Part shown: positions 17,821-27,820 of the stretch, in pieces
Layout: each line of letters begins with the position of its first letter
Position numbering within the stretch: position 1 is the stretch's first letter
Assembly: GCF_002165255.2 (NCBI RefSeq)
Contig: NZ_CP028561.1
Location: forward strand, 1,240,001-1,304,000
Source of the DNA: Acinetobacter sp. WCHA45
GTDB taxonomy: Bacteria > Pseudomonadota > Gammaproteobacteria > Pseudomonadales > Moraxellaceae
Length of the DNA: 64,000 bases
Direction of reading: 5' to 3'
The notes under the pieces: model-generated
What the model was told of the DNA's origin: nothing
Databases searched by the model: none
The model's input: only the letters and a program-made list of their open reading frames with translations
Program-made: the position numbers and the translations under genes

Positions 17821-18579
17821 ATGCATATTGATTTAAACAGCGACTTAGGCGAAAGCTATGGTGCTTGGAAAATGGGAAATGATGAGCAGATTCTTGCGAT
17901 TGTGAGTAGCGCCAATATTGCATGCGGTTTTCATGCAGGTGATCCTGTCAATATGTTAAATACCTTAAAACAAGCGGCCGCTCAAAATGTTAGTGTGGGA
18001 GCGCATGTTTCGTATCCAGATCGGGTTGGTTTTGGTCGCCGTAATATGGATGTATCTTATGATGAATTATACGCAGACGTGCTTTATCAAATCTCAGCGC
18101 TGCAAGGGTTGGCTCAAGTCGCTGGAACAAAAGTGACTTACGTCAAACCACATGGTGCTTTATATAACACTATTGCCACCAATTTAACTCAAGCTCAAGC
18201 AGTGATTGATGCAATACAGCATTCAGATAAAAAATTAGTGTTAGTTGCATTGGCGGGTTCGCCTTTAATTAATTTTGCTCGTAAGCAGGGAGTTGGCGTT
18301 ATTTCTGAAGCGTTTGCTGATCGTGCTTATCATCGTAATGGTGAACTAGTTTCACGCCGTTTAGATGGTGCTGTTTTACATGATGCAGAAGTCGTAGCTC
18401 AACGTGTACTGAGCATGATTCAGAACGGAGGTATTGAGTCGATTGAAGGGGATTTCACTACAATTCAGGCAGATACCATTTGTTTGCATGGTGATACCTT
18501 TGGGGCGGTACAAATGGCAGAAAAGATTCGCCAAGTATTGTTAGAAAATAAAATTGAAGTTCGTGCTTTTAGTCTTTGA
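17821..18579 (+). CDS. pxpA: 5-oxoprolinase subunit A (LamB/YcsF family)
   Basis: PxpA with PxpB and PxpC forms the ATP-dependent 5-oxoprolinase that converts pyroglutamate to glutamate. The sequence is a full-length LamB/YcsF protein: [19 protein letters not shown] at the start, [36 protein letters not shown] and [17 protein letters not shown] are family motifs. Length 252 aa is usual. It is first of a three-gene run (32-base gap to pxpBC), all on the plus strand. The region before it has the IS3 scar, and no clear promoter was found in the 98 bases upstream. Confidence 0.95.
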   Translation: MHIDLNSDLGESYGAWKMGNDEQILAIVSSANIACGFHAGDPVNMLNTLKQAAAQNVSVGAHVSYPDRVGFGRRNMDVSYDELYADVLYQISALQGLAQVAGTKVTYVKPHGALYNTIATNLTQAQAVIDAIQHSDKKLVLVALAGSPLINFARKQGVGVISEAFADRAYHRNGELVSRRLDGAVLHDAEVVAQRVLSMIQNGGIESIEGDFTTIQADTICLHGDTFGAVQMAEKIRQVLLENKIEVRAFSL

Positions 18580-18611
18580 ATGAGTTTTAAACATTTTAAA
18601 AGAGCTGTTTT

Positions 18612-20195
18612 ATGCGATTTCTATCCGTTAATTTAGATTGTTTTTTGATTGAGCTTGAAAGTTTAGAAGAAACAATGGCGGTTCATTACTGCTTAAAACA
18701 AGCACAGCATCCTCATATAAAAGAACTTATTCCTGCGGCACGTAGCATACTGATTTATTTTGATTCGTTATTGGTCGAGATGCATACACTGATTCGATGG
18801 ATTTCAAGCCAAAAAATCAGTCAGGATACTTTGCGTCAAGGGAAGGAAATCGTTATCGGTGTGCGCTATAACGGTATTGATTTAAATAATGTTGCTGAAT
18901 ATTTAGGAATAAGTACTGAACAAGTCATTCAGAAACATACCAACTCTTATTGGCAAGTTGCATTTATTGGCTTTGCTCCCGGCTTTGCTTATCTAACCAA
19001 TCCTGAGCAAGTATTTAGGAGTATTCCACGCTTAGCATCACCACGTAAAAAAGTTAGTGCAGGGGCAGTAGGTTTAGCAGGCGAATATAGCGGTATTTAT
19101 CCTCAAGATAGTCCGGGTGGATGGCAGTTGATTGGACAGACTGATGAGATATTGTGGGATATTCATCGACAACAGCCTGCTTTATTACTGCCGAGTGATC
19201 ATGTCATCTTTAAGGATGATAGTCATAATCCAACCCAAATTTGTGTGCCTGCTCAGAGATTTTCTCAAAGAAAATCGATTAAAAAACCTGCTGTGTTAAG
19301 CGTTAAAAATGTTGGCTTACAAGTATTGATCCAAGATGAAGGACGTAAAAATTTAGCTGAGCTAGGCGTGGGGCGGGCAGGTGCTATGGATCAAAAGGCA
19401 TTTCGTCAGGCAAACTTAATTGTTGGCAATCCACAGAATGCAGCCGTCATGGAAGTTTTAAATGGTGGATTGCGATTACAGGTTTTAGAAGCAACAGTTA
19501 TTGCTGTGACAGGTGCGGAAACGGAAGTATGGATTACTTATATTGGCGCGGATAAAGTTAAAGTGGCTTTGTATCAGCCGATTGCTTTAGATTATGGTGA
19601 TGAAATTTATATTTCAGCACCGAGTGCAGGGATTCGTAATTATATTGCGCTACGAGGCGGTATCGCTGTTGAGCAAGTACTAGAAAGTGCTAGTTATGAT
19701 TCTTTGGCTGAATTGGGTACAAAACCAATTCAAGTGGGTGATGAGATTCATTTTGCCCAATTAAAAACGCAGCCTGTCAGCTTAAATCTAATACCGATTA
19801 AATTACCTAAACGAGATGAGATTATTGAAATAGATCTCGTGTTAGGGCCGCGTACAGATTGGTTTGCCGAAGAAAGCCTTGATTTATTGTTTAAACAAAC
19901 TTGGTTAGTGAGCACAGAGAGTAATCGAATTGGATTGAGATTAGTGGGTGATCAGCCTTTAACGCGACAATTCGAGCAAGAATTACCGAGCGAAGGTTGT
20001 TGTACAGGTGCTTTGCAAATTCCTCCAAATGGTCAGCCTGTATTATTTATGAATGATCATCCTATTACAGGGGGTTATCCTGTGATTGCGGCGGTCGCAT
20101 CCTATCATTTGGACTTAATTGCACAGATTCCAGCTGGTTGCCATATTCAATTTCGTAAAATTTATGATTTCATGGATGTCAAAAAAGATGCATAA
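18612..20195 (+). CDS. pxpBC: Fused 5-oxoprolinase subunits B and C
   Basis: This 527-residue protein joins the two subunits that are separate in E. coli and Bacillus. Residues ~1-215 are PxpB (KipI-like, allophanate hydrolase subunit 1 fold) with GFAPGFAYL and SPRKKVSAGAVGLAGEYSG. Residues ~225-527 are PxpC (KipA-like) with LIQDEGRKNLAELGVGRAGAMDQ, EVLNGGLRL and EGCCTGALQIPPNGQPV. The linker is around RKSIKKPAVLS. It follows pxpA by 32 bases, and its end overlaps the carboxylase gene. A fusion in this order is known in several proteobacteria and supports a fixed PxpB-PxpC stoichiometry. Confidence 0.93.
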   Translation: MRFLSVNLDCFLIELESLEETMAVHYCLKQAQHPHIKELIPAARSILIYFDSLLVEMHTLIRWISSQKISQDTLRQGKEIVIGVRYNGIDLNNVAEYLGISTEQVIQKHTNSYWQVAFIGFAPGFAYLTNPEQVFRSIPRLASPRKKVSAGAVGLAGEYSGIYPQDSPGGWQLIGQTDEILWDIHRQQPALLLPSDHVIFKDDSHNPTQICVPAQRFSQRKSIKKPAVLSVKNVGLQVLIQDEGRKNLAELGVGRAGAMDQKAFRQANLIVGNPQNAAVMEVLNGGLRLQVLEATVIAVTGAETEVWITYIGADKVKVALYQPIALDYGDEIYISAPSAGIRNYIALRGGIAVEQVLESASYDSLAELGTKPIQVGDEIHFAQLKTQPVSLNLIPIKLPKRDEIIEIDLVLGPRTDWFAEESLDLLFKQTWLVSTESNRIGLRLVGDQPLTRQFEQELPSEGCCTGALQIPPNGQPVLFMNDHPITGGYPVIAAVASYHLDLIAQIPAGCHIQFRKIYDFMDVKKDA

Positions 20196-21915
20196 AAAAC
20201 ATAAGCTGCTGATTGCGAATCGCGGAGAAATTGCTGTACGCATTATTCACGCATGTAAAGATATGGATATTACATCAGTGGCGATTTATGCAGATGATGA
20301 TATTGCCAGTTTGCATGTTCAACTTGCAGACGAAGCTTGGGCCTTATCAGGACAAACAGCACAGCAAACTTACTTAGATATCAATAAAATTATTGATATT
20401 GCGTATAAAGCCCAAGTGACCATGATTCATCCTGGTTATGGTTTTTTATCAGAACGTGCCGAATTTGCCCAAGCTGTGATGGATGCGGGGCTGATTTGGA
20501 TTGGGCCATCTCCTGAAACTATCCATAAACTTGGTGACAAAATACAAGCGCGTAAAATTGCACAGTCGGTAAATGCACCTTTGGTTCATGGTACTGAACA
20601 ACCACTTCAATCAGCTCAAGAAGCCGTATATTTTGCGAAACAGTATGGTCTGCCGATTGCGATAAAAGCTGCTTATGGCGGTGGTGGACGTGGTTTAAAA
20701 GTTGCTTGGCAATTGAATGAAGTTGCCGATTTATATGAATCGGCTGTGCGAGAAGCATTCGCTGCTTTTGGTCGAGGAGAATGTTTTGTTGAACAATATT
20801 TAAATAAGCCTCGGCATTTGGAAGCACAAATTATTGCTGATCAACAGGGACATATTGTCGTTGTAGGAACGAGAGATTGTTCTTTACAACGCCGTAATCA
20901 AAAGCTAGTCGAGGAAGCACCTGCACCATTTATTAATGAGCATATTGAAGCTCAGTTAGTGCAATCTGCTATTGCAATTTGCCGCGCTGCAGATTACGTC
21001 GGGGCAGGTACCGTCGAGTATTTACTTAGTCAAAATGGTCAACTTTCGTTCTTAGAGGTTAATACACGTCTACAAGTTGAGCACACAGTTACTGAGCAAA
21101 CTACGGGCTTAGACTTAGTTGTAGAACAAATTCGAATTGCTTTAGGTCAACCACTTTCGATTCAAGAAATGCCAAAACCAATAGGACATGCAATTGAATT
21201 CCGAATTAATGCGGAAGATCCAGCACGTGGTTTTATCCCAGCATTTGGACAGCTTACTCGTTTTCACCCACCATCAGGAATTGGTATTCGTCTTGATACG
21301 GGGGTGATGACTGGAAGTGTTGTTTCAAGTCATTTTGATTCTTTAATTGCGAAATTAATTGTGACTGGTGCAACCCGCGAGATTGCAATTCAACGGGCCA
21401 AAAGAGCGCTTGCCCATTTTGAAATAGAGGGCATTGCTTCAGTATTACCATTCCATCGTGCAATCCTGTCAGATGCTGACTTTATTGATGAATTTAAAGT
21501 ACATACACGTTGGATTGAACAAGATAGTCGCCATGATTATCCTCACTATTCACGTAGTAAACTGAGCAATCAAGTTGAATTACAACGTTATCCAATTGAA
21601 ATAGATGGAAAGTTGCATCAGATTGGCTTACCAAATGGATTTTTTAGTTTAGTCGGGACACCCCCACCAAATCAGAAACAAAATGATTCTGATCAGAACC
21701 CAAGTAGTAATAGTGTCTTAGCACCGATGAGTGGTGTAATCACCGTGTGGAAAGTTCAAGAAAATGATCATGTAAACCAAGGTGAGACAATTGCAATTAT
21801 GGAAGCAATGAAAATGGAGGTCCCTGTGATTGCTCCACAAACGGGGGAAATTCAAAAGCTGATAGAGATTAATCAGACTGTTGAAACGGATTCAAAAATT
21901 GCTGAGATAAATTAG
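20176..21915 (+). CDS. Biotin carboxylase with C-terminal biotin carrier domain
   Basis: The protein combines a biotin carboxylase (residues ~8-455: LIANRGEIAVRII, IHPGYGFLSERAEFA, AAYGGGGRGLK ATP-grasp loop, FLEVNTRLQVEHTVTE) with a biotinyl carrier domain near the C-terminus (MEAMKMEVPV, Lys biotinylated). This is the layout of acyl-CoA carboxylase alpha subunits. The start is ATG 20176 (MSKKMHKK) or ATG 20188; both overlap the pxpBC stop, so translation is coupled. No carboxyltransferase subunit is nearby. Genes of this type often travel with pxpABC, but their role in oxoproline metabolism has not been settled to my knowledge. A further upstream ATG at 20119 is unlikely. Confidence 0.88.
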   Translation: MSKKMHKKHKLLIANRGEIAVRIIHACKDMDITSVAIYADDDIASLHVQLADEAWALSGQTAQQTYLDINKIIDIAYKAQVTMIHPGYGFLSERAEFAQAVMDAGLIWIGPSPETIHKLGDKIQARKIAQSVNAPLVHGTEQPLQSAQEAVYFAKQYGLPIAIKAAYGGGGRGLKVAWQLNEVADLYESAVREAFAAFGRGECFVEQYLNKPRHLEAQIIADQQGHIVVVGTRDCSLQRRNQKLVEEAPAPFINEHIEAQLVQSAIAICRAADYVGAGTVEYLLSQNGQLSFLEVNTRLQVEHTVTEQTTGLDLVVEQIRIALGQPLSIQEMPKPIGHAIEFRINAEDPARGFIPAFGQLTRFHPPSGIGIRLDTGVMTGSVVSSHFDSLIAKLIVTGATREIAIQRAKRALAHFEIEGIASVLPFHRAILSDADFIDEFKVHTRWIEQDSRHDYPHYSRSKLSNQVELQRYPIEIDGKLHQIGLPNGFFSLVGTPPPNQKQNDSDQNPSSNSVLAPMSGVITVWKVQENDHVNQGETIAIMEAMKMEVPVIAPQTGEIQKLIEINQTVETDSKIAEIN

Positions 21916-21946
21916 AGTTTTTGTATATAAGACAGCTAAAAGATAT

Positions 21947-21982
21947 GCCATTAAATCTCTAAAATGAGATCTAATGGCTTTG
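21947..21982. terminator. Hairpin between the carboxylase gene and the M48 gene
   Basis: GCCATTAAATCTC and GAGATCTAATGGC pair with one mismatch around a six-base loop, followed by TTT on the plus strand. It sits between convergent genes and can serve both. Confidence 0.6.
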
Positions 21983-21988
21983 GCTAAA

Positions 21989-22765
21989 TTAACGACGTTT
22001 ATTATAAACTGCCAGAGCAGCAGGTAAATTTTTACGCATATCACTAATACGTTGACTATTTGATGGGTGAGTTGATAAGAATGATGCACCACCAGCACCA
22101 TCTACACGATCCATTTTTTCCCAAAGACTAATTGCTGCATTTGGATTATATCCTGCTTTTGCCATCAGCATTAACCCACCAAAATCAGCGCGACTTTCTA
22201 AATTACGAGAATAGGGTAAACCAATACCAATTTGACTACCTAAAGCAATTGCCGCATTACCTGCTTCACCAATATTCGCACCCGCATAAGTCGTACCAAT
22301 CCCAATCGCTAAGTTTGTAAGTGCTTGTGCACCAATTTTACTTTTGGCATGTTCTTCTAAGGCATGGGTCATTTCGTGTCCCATAATTGCTGCGATTTCA
22401 TCATTGGTCAAATTCAGCTTGTTCACAATACCCGTATAGAAAACGACCTTCCCACCTGGCGCAACATAGGCATTTACAGTATCTGATTTTAGTACTGCTA
22501 ACTGCCAATCAAAACGCTGACCGGTTTGGTTCATTTGGTCAGCATACGGTTTTAAGCGCAAAAATACTGAATTAATACGTTGATAAGTATTTGAGCTCAT
22601 ATCCAATTGATTCTTGGCACGAGCTTCCTGTGTCATCTTTGCAAAGCTTTGAGCCGACTGAGCATTTAATGTGGCACTGTCAGCACCTGCCATATCTGCA
22701 AATGATGCACAACCTGAAATCGTTATTACAGTCATTGCACAAAGGCTTAAAGCCAATTTTTTCAT
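21989..22765 (-). CDS. M48-family metalloprotease lipoprotein
   Basis: The start MKKLALSLCAM at 22765 has GGAG nine bases upstream. The signal sequence ends in ISGC, a lipobox, so the protein is a lipoprotein likely in the outer membrane. The zinc-protease motif HEMTHALEEH lies at about residue 135, and a downstream Glu-containing segment SRNLESRADFGGLML is the third ligand. Length is about 258 aa. It resembles E. coli LoiP/YcaL and the BepA-type quality-control proteases without the TPR part. Likely role: degrading misfolded outer-membrane proteins. Function is by family. Confidence 0.9.
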   Translation of the reverse strand: MKKLALSLCAMTVITISGCASFADMAGADSATLNAQSAQSFAKMTQEARAKNQLDMSSNTYQRINSVFLRLKPYADQMNQTGQRFDWQLAVLKSDTVNAYVAPGGKVVFYTGIVNKLNLTNDEIAAIMGHEMTHALEEHAKSKIGAQALTNLAIGIGTTYAGANIGEAGNAAIALGSQIGIGLPYSRNLESRADFGGLMLMAKAGYNPNAAISLWEKMDRVDGAGGASFLSTHPSNSQRISDMRKNLPAALAVYNKRR

Positions 22766-22928
22766 ACTTATTTGCTCCAAATCAGTATCTTATAAATATA
22801 CCCATGATTAACAAGAATTATAAAAAAAGTTTGCAAGGCTTTATATTCTGATTATCTCTATAATCATAGTAATTATGTAAGCAGAATTGATGAAAAGCTA
22901 AATAGCTTAGCTTCATCTGGATAAAATT

Positions 22929-22953
22929 AAAGCCAGTGGTTTGCACTGGCTTT
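22929..22953 (-). terminator. Terminator of the vfr gene
   Basis: AAAGCCAGTG and CACTGGCTTT pair around five to six bases, with a T-rich tract on the minus strand. Confidence 0.7.
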
Positions 22954-22978
22954 GAAATTAGCTTAAAGCTAGAGGGGA

Positions 22979-23686
22979 TTAATCCTCATCATCAAATTCA
23001 TCTTCAGAAAATGCGTTATCATCTAAAGAAGTATCAAAAATTAAAATTGCTTTACCATCAGTTTGAATCATGCCTTGATCTTCAAGTGTTTTTAAAACAC
23101 GACCAACCATTTCACGTGAACAACCCACAATACGACCAATTTCTTGACGTGTAATACGAATCTGACGACCATTCGGTAGAATCATTGCCTCAGGCTGTGT
23201 AGATAAGTCAATTAAACAACGAGCAATACGACCAGATACATCGATAAATGCTAAGTCAGTGACTTTACGCGTTGTATTCTTCAGACGGCGAACAAGCTGA
23301 GCAAATACAGCATAGCTCAGGTCAGGGTATTGTTTGCTGAGTTCGTGGAAATTTTCATATGAGATTTCTGCAATTTCGCAAACATCTCGTGTACGTACTT
23401 CTGCGGTACGTTGAGGGTTATTTTCAAACAGCCCCATTTCACCAAAGAAATCACCTGGATTGAGATATGCAACAACAATCTCACGCTCATCATCTTCACG
23501 TAATATGATTGACACTGAACCTTTTAATATTAAATACAGTGATTTTGATTCCGTTCCAGCGTCAACAATCGTGGTGCGTTTAGGGTATCTATTAATATGA
23601 GCACGTTTTAGCAATGCTTTAACTGACTCAGGTAATTGACCTGGAGACAAAGCATCAGTGCTAAGATGTGAAAAATTTGAAGTCAT
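22979..23686 (-). CDS. vfr: cAMP receptor protein (Vfr/CRP)
   Basis: A global regulator of the CRP/FNR family. Residues ~30-150 are the cyclic-nucleotide domain with GDFFGEMGLFENNPQRTAEVRT, the phosphate-binding cassette. The C-terminal DNA-binding part has RITRQEIGRIVGCSREMVGRVLKTLEDQG, the recognition helix carrying the Arg and Glu that read TGTGA in CRP. Length 235 aa is longer than E. coli CRP because of an N-terminal extension and an acidic tail (DDNAFSEDEFDDED). In Acinetobacter this protein is linked to virulence and competence regulation. Divergent osmC lies 147 bases away. Confidence 0.94.
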   Translation of the reverse strand: MTSNFSHLSTDALSPGQLPESVKALLKRAHINRYPKRTTIVDAGTESKSLYLILKGSVSIILREDDEREIVVAYLNPGDFFGEMGLFENNPQRTAEVRTRDVCEIAEISYENFHELSKQYPDLSYAVFAQLVRRLKNTTRKVTDLAFIDVSGRIARCLIDLSTQPEAMILPNGRQIRITRQEIGRIVGCSREMVGRVLKTLEDQGMIQTDGKAILIFDTSLDDNAFSEDEFDDED

Positions 23687-23833
23687 GCTTAAAATTTCCG
23701 AATTTGGATAAAACCGATCGCACAGGCCCCATGGAGCCTTTTCTACACAGAAGAGATGAAATTCCTTATCAACTCATTTTATGTTAGTGTACAAGAACTG
23801 AAGTAAATTTATAACGTTTTTCGGGTAGTTGCA

Positions 23834-24256
23834 ATGCAAACAAGTGTACATTGGTTAGAGAATGTTGCTTTTGAAGCGAAATCAGAAAGTGGTCACAGTG
23901 TAGTGATGGATGGTTCTGCTGAGTATGGTGGTGAAAACCGTGGGCCACGTCCTATGGAGTTGATTTTAATGGGACTTAGTGGGTGTGCTTCGTTTGATAT
24001 TGTGACTATTTTAAAGAAATCACGCCAAGATGTGACCGATGTTGTATGCCAGTTAAAAGCGGAGAGAGCTGATTCTATTCCTGCGGTGTTTACAAAAATT
24101 CACTTACATTTCGTAGTAACAGGTAAAGCGGTTAAAGCAAAGCAAGTTGAAAAAGCAGTTGAGCTTTCAGCAGAAAAATATTGTTCTGCGAGCAAAATGT
24201 TGTCTGATGGTGGTGTAGAAATCACACATGACTTTGAAATTGTAGAAGCTGATTAA
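23834..24256 (+). CDS. OsmC-family peroxiredoxin-like protein
   Basis: A 140-residue OsmC/Ohr-fold protein that reduces organic hydroperoxides or is a related YhfA-type protein. The two Cys lie in LMGLSGCASFDIV (residue ~55) and EKYCSASKML (residue ~119), the positions of the peroxidatic and resolving Cys. The N-terminal RGPRPMELILMGL segment is typical of YhfA-like members. It is divergent from vfr, and the same pairing (osmC beside crp) is seen in other gammaproteobacteria. A terminator follows. Confidence 0.88.
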   Translation: MQTSVHWLENVAFEAKSESGHSVVMDGSAEYGGENRGPRPMELILMGLSGCASFDIVTILKKSRQDVTDVVCQLKAERADSIPAVFTKIHLHFVVTGKAVKAKQVEKAVELSAEKYCSASKMLSDGGVEITHDFEIVEAD

Positions 24257-24278
24257 GACTTAATTATTAAGTTTAACT

Positions 24279-24311
24279 AAAAAGTGATCTATTTGTTTAG
24301 ATCACTTTTTT
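24279..24311 (+). terminator. Terminator of the osmC-family gene
   Basis: AAAAGTGATCTA and TAGATCACTTTTTT pair around TTTGTT, with a T-run. Confidence 0.85.
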
Positions 24312-24324
24312 ATCGACATAGTTT

Positions 24325-24820
24325 TTATTTTAGTAATAATTGTGGGTCTATCCGTGCATCATTTAAACTCATTCCCCAGTGCAGGTGTGGACCAGTGACT
24401 CGACCTGTATTTCCCACTAAACCTAAAAGTTCACCTTGAGTAATATGTTGTCCCTTTGAAACATCAATTTTACTGAGATGGCAGAACATACTGATTAAAC
24501 CTTGACCGTGATCAATCAAAACAGTCTTAGCATTGAAAAAATAATCACCAGTTTGAACGATAATGCCATCTGCTGGCGCTACAACTTTTTGGCCAATTGG
24601 TGCTGGAATGTCTAGACCTGAATGTGGGGCGCGTTCTTCATTATTAAAGAAACGTTTGCGTCCAAATGAGTTACTAAATTTGCCTGCTGTTGGTGGAATA
24701 AAACTTGGAAATTTAGTCCCCTGCATGTCGTGAATTCTGTGGTAATTGAGCGATAGCCATCTGAATAGGGAAAAGGCAAATACTAGCTATTACAATTCTT
24801 CTTAAATGCATAACGATCAT
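24325..24820 (-). pseudogene. M23 peptidase gene with internal deletion and frame change
   Basis: Reading from ATG 24820 or 24811, the first frame is MHLRRIVIASICLFPIQMAIAQLPQNS, a clear signal peptide, but it stops shortly after (HAGD*). The catalytic domain is in another frame from 24726: IPPTAGKFSNSFGRKRFF, APHSGLDIPAPIGQ (zinc ligands His and Asp) and GRVTGPHLHWGM (third His). In the homologues I know, about 100 residues of a N-terminal domain lie between these parts. So a deletion seems to have removed that domain and shifted the frame. The remaining 133-residue frame (24325-24726) could give a catalytic domain without an export signal. Expression is doubtful. Confidence 0.7.
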
Positions 24821-25006
24821 TTTTAAATGAAGTAAAGACTTAAGGTAAAAGTTTCACCCTAAAATAACAATATGGATATTGTTTAAATCAGAATAGATAG
24901 AAAATTATACAAAATATACTTGAAATAGATTGTTTGTATACCCATACTATTACCAAGTTTTATAAAGTTTAATTTAAACAAAATATTGAAAAATATATAA
25001 ATTTTA

Positions 25007-25034
25007 TTTGAAAATTTAAAAAGTGTTCCCATCT
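25007..25034 (+). promoter_or_regulatory. Predicted sigma32 (heat-shock) promoter of clpB
   Basis: TTTGAAA at 25007-25013 and CCCATCT at 25028-25034 are spaced by 14 bases, close to the sigma32 consensus CTTGAAA-N11-16-CCCCATnT. The element ends 39 bases before the clpB ATG. clpB is a known sigma32 gene in gammaproteobacteria. Confidence 0.6.
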
Positions 25035-25073
25035 TAGTGGTAAGTTAAAAATTTGTTGTGAGGAATAACAAGA

Positions 25074-27653
25074 ATGCGTTTTGAAAAATTTACGAACCGT
25101 CTACAGCAAGCTCTTTCAGATGCACAATCATTGGCAATGGGTAAAGACCATACTTCTATTGCGGGTATTCATATTTTATCGACTTTACTAGAAGAGCCTG
25201 CCAATTTAAGTTTGTTGCAGCAATCAGGTGCACGCTTGCCAGAGTTAAAACAAAAGTTAGAACAAGCAATAAGAAATGCACCGACTTTATCAAATCCAAC
25301 TGGAGATATTAATCTTAATCCTGAAGCGGTAAAGATCTTAAATTTAGCTGATCGTTATGCGCAAAAAGCAGGTGATGAATTCTTATCAACAGATTGGGTG
25401 TTATTAAGTTTAGCGGAAACGGGTGAAACCAAAACGATATTAAACAGCGTTGGGGTAACACCAGATAGTTTACGCAAAGTAATTGAAAATATTCGAGGAA
25501 ATGACAAAGTCATGAGTAATAATCATGAAGATCAACGCGATTCATTGAATAAATATACCATTGATTTAACAGAACGTGCTTTGGCCGGTAAGCTTGATCC
25601 AGTTATTGGTCGTGATGATGAAATACGTCGCACGATACAGGTTTTATCACGCCGAACTAAAAATAACCCAGTCTTGATTGGTGAACCTGGCGTGGGTAAA
25701 ACTGCGATTGTTGAAGGTCTAGCGCAACGAATTATTAATGGTGAAGTTCCTGAAAGTCTAAAAAGTAAACGGGTATTGTCTTTGGATCTAGGTTCGTTGC
25801 TGGCAGGTGCTAAATATCGCGGTGAGTTCGAGGAACGTTTGAAAGCCGTTTTGAATGATCTTGCAAAACAAGAAGGTGAAATCATTCTATTTATTGATGA
25901 ATTACACACGCTTGTAGGTGCAGGAAAAGGCGATGGTGCAATGGATGCAGGTAATATGTTGAAACCTGCTTTAGCACGTGGTGAGTTGCGTTGTGTTGGA
26001 GCAACAACTTTAGATGAATATCGTCAATATATTGAAAAAGATGCTGCCCTAGAGCGTCGTTTCCAAAAAGTACTCGTTGATGAACCAAGTGTGGAAGATA
26101 CCATTGCGATTTTACGTGGTCTAAAAGAAAAATATGCAACGCATCATGGCGTTCAAATTTTAGACTCAGCAATTATTGCAGCTGCAAAAATGTCGCATCG
26201 TTATATCACGGACCGTCAATTGCCTGATAAAGCCATTGATTTAATTGATGAAGCTGCTTCACGTATCAAAATGGAGATCGATTCTAAACCCGAAGCTTTA
26301 GATAAACTTGATCGCCGTTTAATCCAATTGAAAATGCAATTAGAAGCAGTGAAGAAAGATGCAGATGCTGGCAGTAAAGCTGAAGTGAATCATCTTGAAC
26401 AGCAAATTGCTGAAAAGCAAAAAGAATATAATGATCTAGAGGAAATTTGGAAAGCCGAGAAAACACTCGTTGAAGGTGATAAGAAAGCTCAACTTGAATT
26501 GGATCAAGCCCGTGTTGCTTTAGAAAAAGCAAAACGTGAAGGTGATTTGGCTGAAGCAGCACGCTTACAATATGGCGTGATTCCTGAGTTGCAAAAACGC
26601 TTGGAACAAGCGGAAGTCGCTGAGGAAAATGAAGAACCGAAGCTAATTCGTACCAAAGTGACTGAAAATGAAATTGCTGAAGTAGTGAGTGCGGCAACAG
26701 GCATTCCTGTGGCGAAAATGCTACAAGGTGAACGTGAAAAACTACTGAATATGGAAGAGTTTTTACATAACCGTGTAGTTGGGCAACATGAAGCTGTGGT
26801 TGCAGTTTCCAATGCAGTCCGTCGTTCACGTGCAGGTCTATCTGATCCGAATCGTCCGAGTGGATCATTCTTATTCCTTGGACCGACAGGTGTAGGTAAA
26901 ACTGAGTTAACTAAAGCATTAGCAAACTTCTTGTTTGATAGTGATGATGCCATGATTCGTATCGATATGTCTGAATTTATGGAAAAGCATTCTGTCAGCC
27001 GTTTAGTGGGTGCTCCTCCGGGATATGTGGGTTATGAAGAAGGCGGGGTTTTAACAGAAGCTGTTCGTCGTAAGCCATATAGTGTAGTGTTATTTGACGA
27101 AGTGGAAAAAGCTCATCCAGATGTATTCAATATCCTGTTACAGGTATTGGATGATGGTCGCTTAACTGATTCTCAAGGTCGTGTTATCGATTTTAAAAAT
27201 ACGGTCATTGTGATGACATCTAATTTAGGCTCACAAGATGTACGTGAATTAGGTGAAGGTGCAACTGATGAGGAAGTTCGAACAGTGGTCATGAGTGCTG
27301 TAACTCAGCATTTCCGTCCAGAGTTCATTAACCGTATTGATGAATTAGTCATTTTCCATTCGTTGAAAAAAGCTCAAATTCGTGGTATCGCGGATATTCA
27401 ATTGGATCGTTTACGTTCACGTCTGAGCGAACGAGATATGGCTTTAACTGTCGATGATAGTGCATTTGATCTATTGATTGATGCTGGTTTTGATCCAATC
27501 TATGGCGCACGACCACTAAAACGTGCAATACAGCAACAAGTTGAAAATAACTTGGCTCAGAAAATTTTATCTGGTGAATTCCAGCCCGGAGATAATATTC
27601 TGATTAAAGGTGATAGTGGTCAGCTTGTGTTTGATAAAATGAAACTTAGCTAA
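25074..27653 (+). CDS. clpB: ATP-dependent chaperone ClpB
   Basis: ClpB is the hexameric disaggregase that works with DnaK to rescue aggregated proteins. Domains: N-terminal Clp_N repeat (residues ~1-145), first AAA+ with GEPGVGKT (~205) and [10 protein letters not shown], the coiled-coil middle domain (~410-525), second AAA+ with [14 protein letters not shown] (~605), and C-terminal D2-small with [16 protein letters not shown]. Length 859 aa is typical. [20 protein letters not shown] pore and sensor motifs are intact. It has a sigma32-like promoter and its own terminator. No internal lesion seen. Confidence 0.98.
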   Translation: MRFEKFTNRLQQALSDAQSLAMGKDHTSIAGIHILSTLLEEPANLSLLQQSGARLPELKQKLEQAIRNAPTLSNPTGDINLNPEAVKILNLADRYAQKAGDEFLSTDWVLLSLAETGETKTILNSVGVTPDSLRKVIENIRGNDKVMSNNHEDQRDSLNKYTIDLTERALAGKLDPVIGRDDEIRRTIQVLSRRTKNNPVLIGEPGVGKTAIVEGLAQRIINGEVPESLKSKRVLSLDLGSLLAGAKYRGEFEERLKAVLNDLAKQEGEIILFIDELHTLVGAGKGDGAMDAGNMLKPALARGELRCVGATTLDEYRQYIEKDAALERRFQKVLVDEPSVEDTIAILRGLKEKYATHHGVQILDSAIIAAAKMSHRYITDRQLPDKAIDLIDEAASRIKMEIDSKPEALDKLDRRLIQLKMQLEAVKKDADAGSKAEVNHLEQQIAEKQKEYNDLEEIWKAEKTLVEGDKKAQLELDQARVALEKAKREGDLAEAARLQYGVIPELQKRLEQAEVAEENEEPKLIRTKVTENEIAEVVSAATGIPVAKMLQGEREKLLNMEEFLHNRVVGQHEAVVAVSNAVRRSRAGLSDPNRPSGSFLFLGPTGVGKTELTKALANFLFDSDDAMIRIDMSEFMEKHSVSRLVGAPPGYVGYEEGGVLTEAVRRKPYSVVLFDEVEKAHPDVFNILLQVLDDGRLTDSQGRVIDFKNTVIVMTSNLGSQDVRELGEGATDEEVRTVVMSAVTQHFRPEFINRIDELVIFHSLKKAQIRGIADIQLDRLRSRLSERDMALTVDDSAFDLLIDAGFDPIYGARPLKRAIQQQVENNLAQKILSGEFQPGDNILIKGDSGQLVFDKMKLS

Positions 27654-27674
27654 ATCTAATTTGAATGATTGGCT

Positions 27675-27709
27675 AAAAAGATGGCGATGAAAATCGCCAT
27701 CTTTTTTTA
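27675..27709 (+). terminator. Terminator of clpB
   Basis: AAAAAGATGGCGAT and ATCGCCATCTTTTTTT pair with a four-base loop and a T-run. Confidence 0.9.
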
Positions 27710-27820
27710 TATCAGTGCAATTTATCTGATTTCTTAAGGAATATTACCAATGACATTGCGATTTTATGAAAAGCTTGCTAGTTTCGGAATAAATAAGAAA
27801 AAAATTCAGGATGAATTAAA

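Noticed and set aside
26284-26868. 194-aa minus-strand frame within clpB
   Set aside because: It is antisense to an intact core gene and rich in His/Leu/Gln, as expected for a shadow frame.
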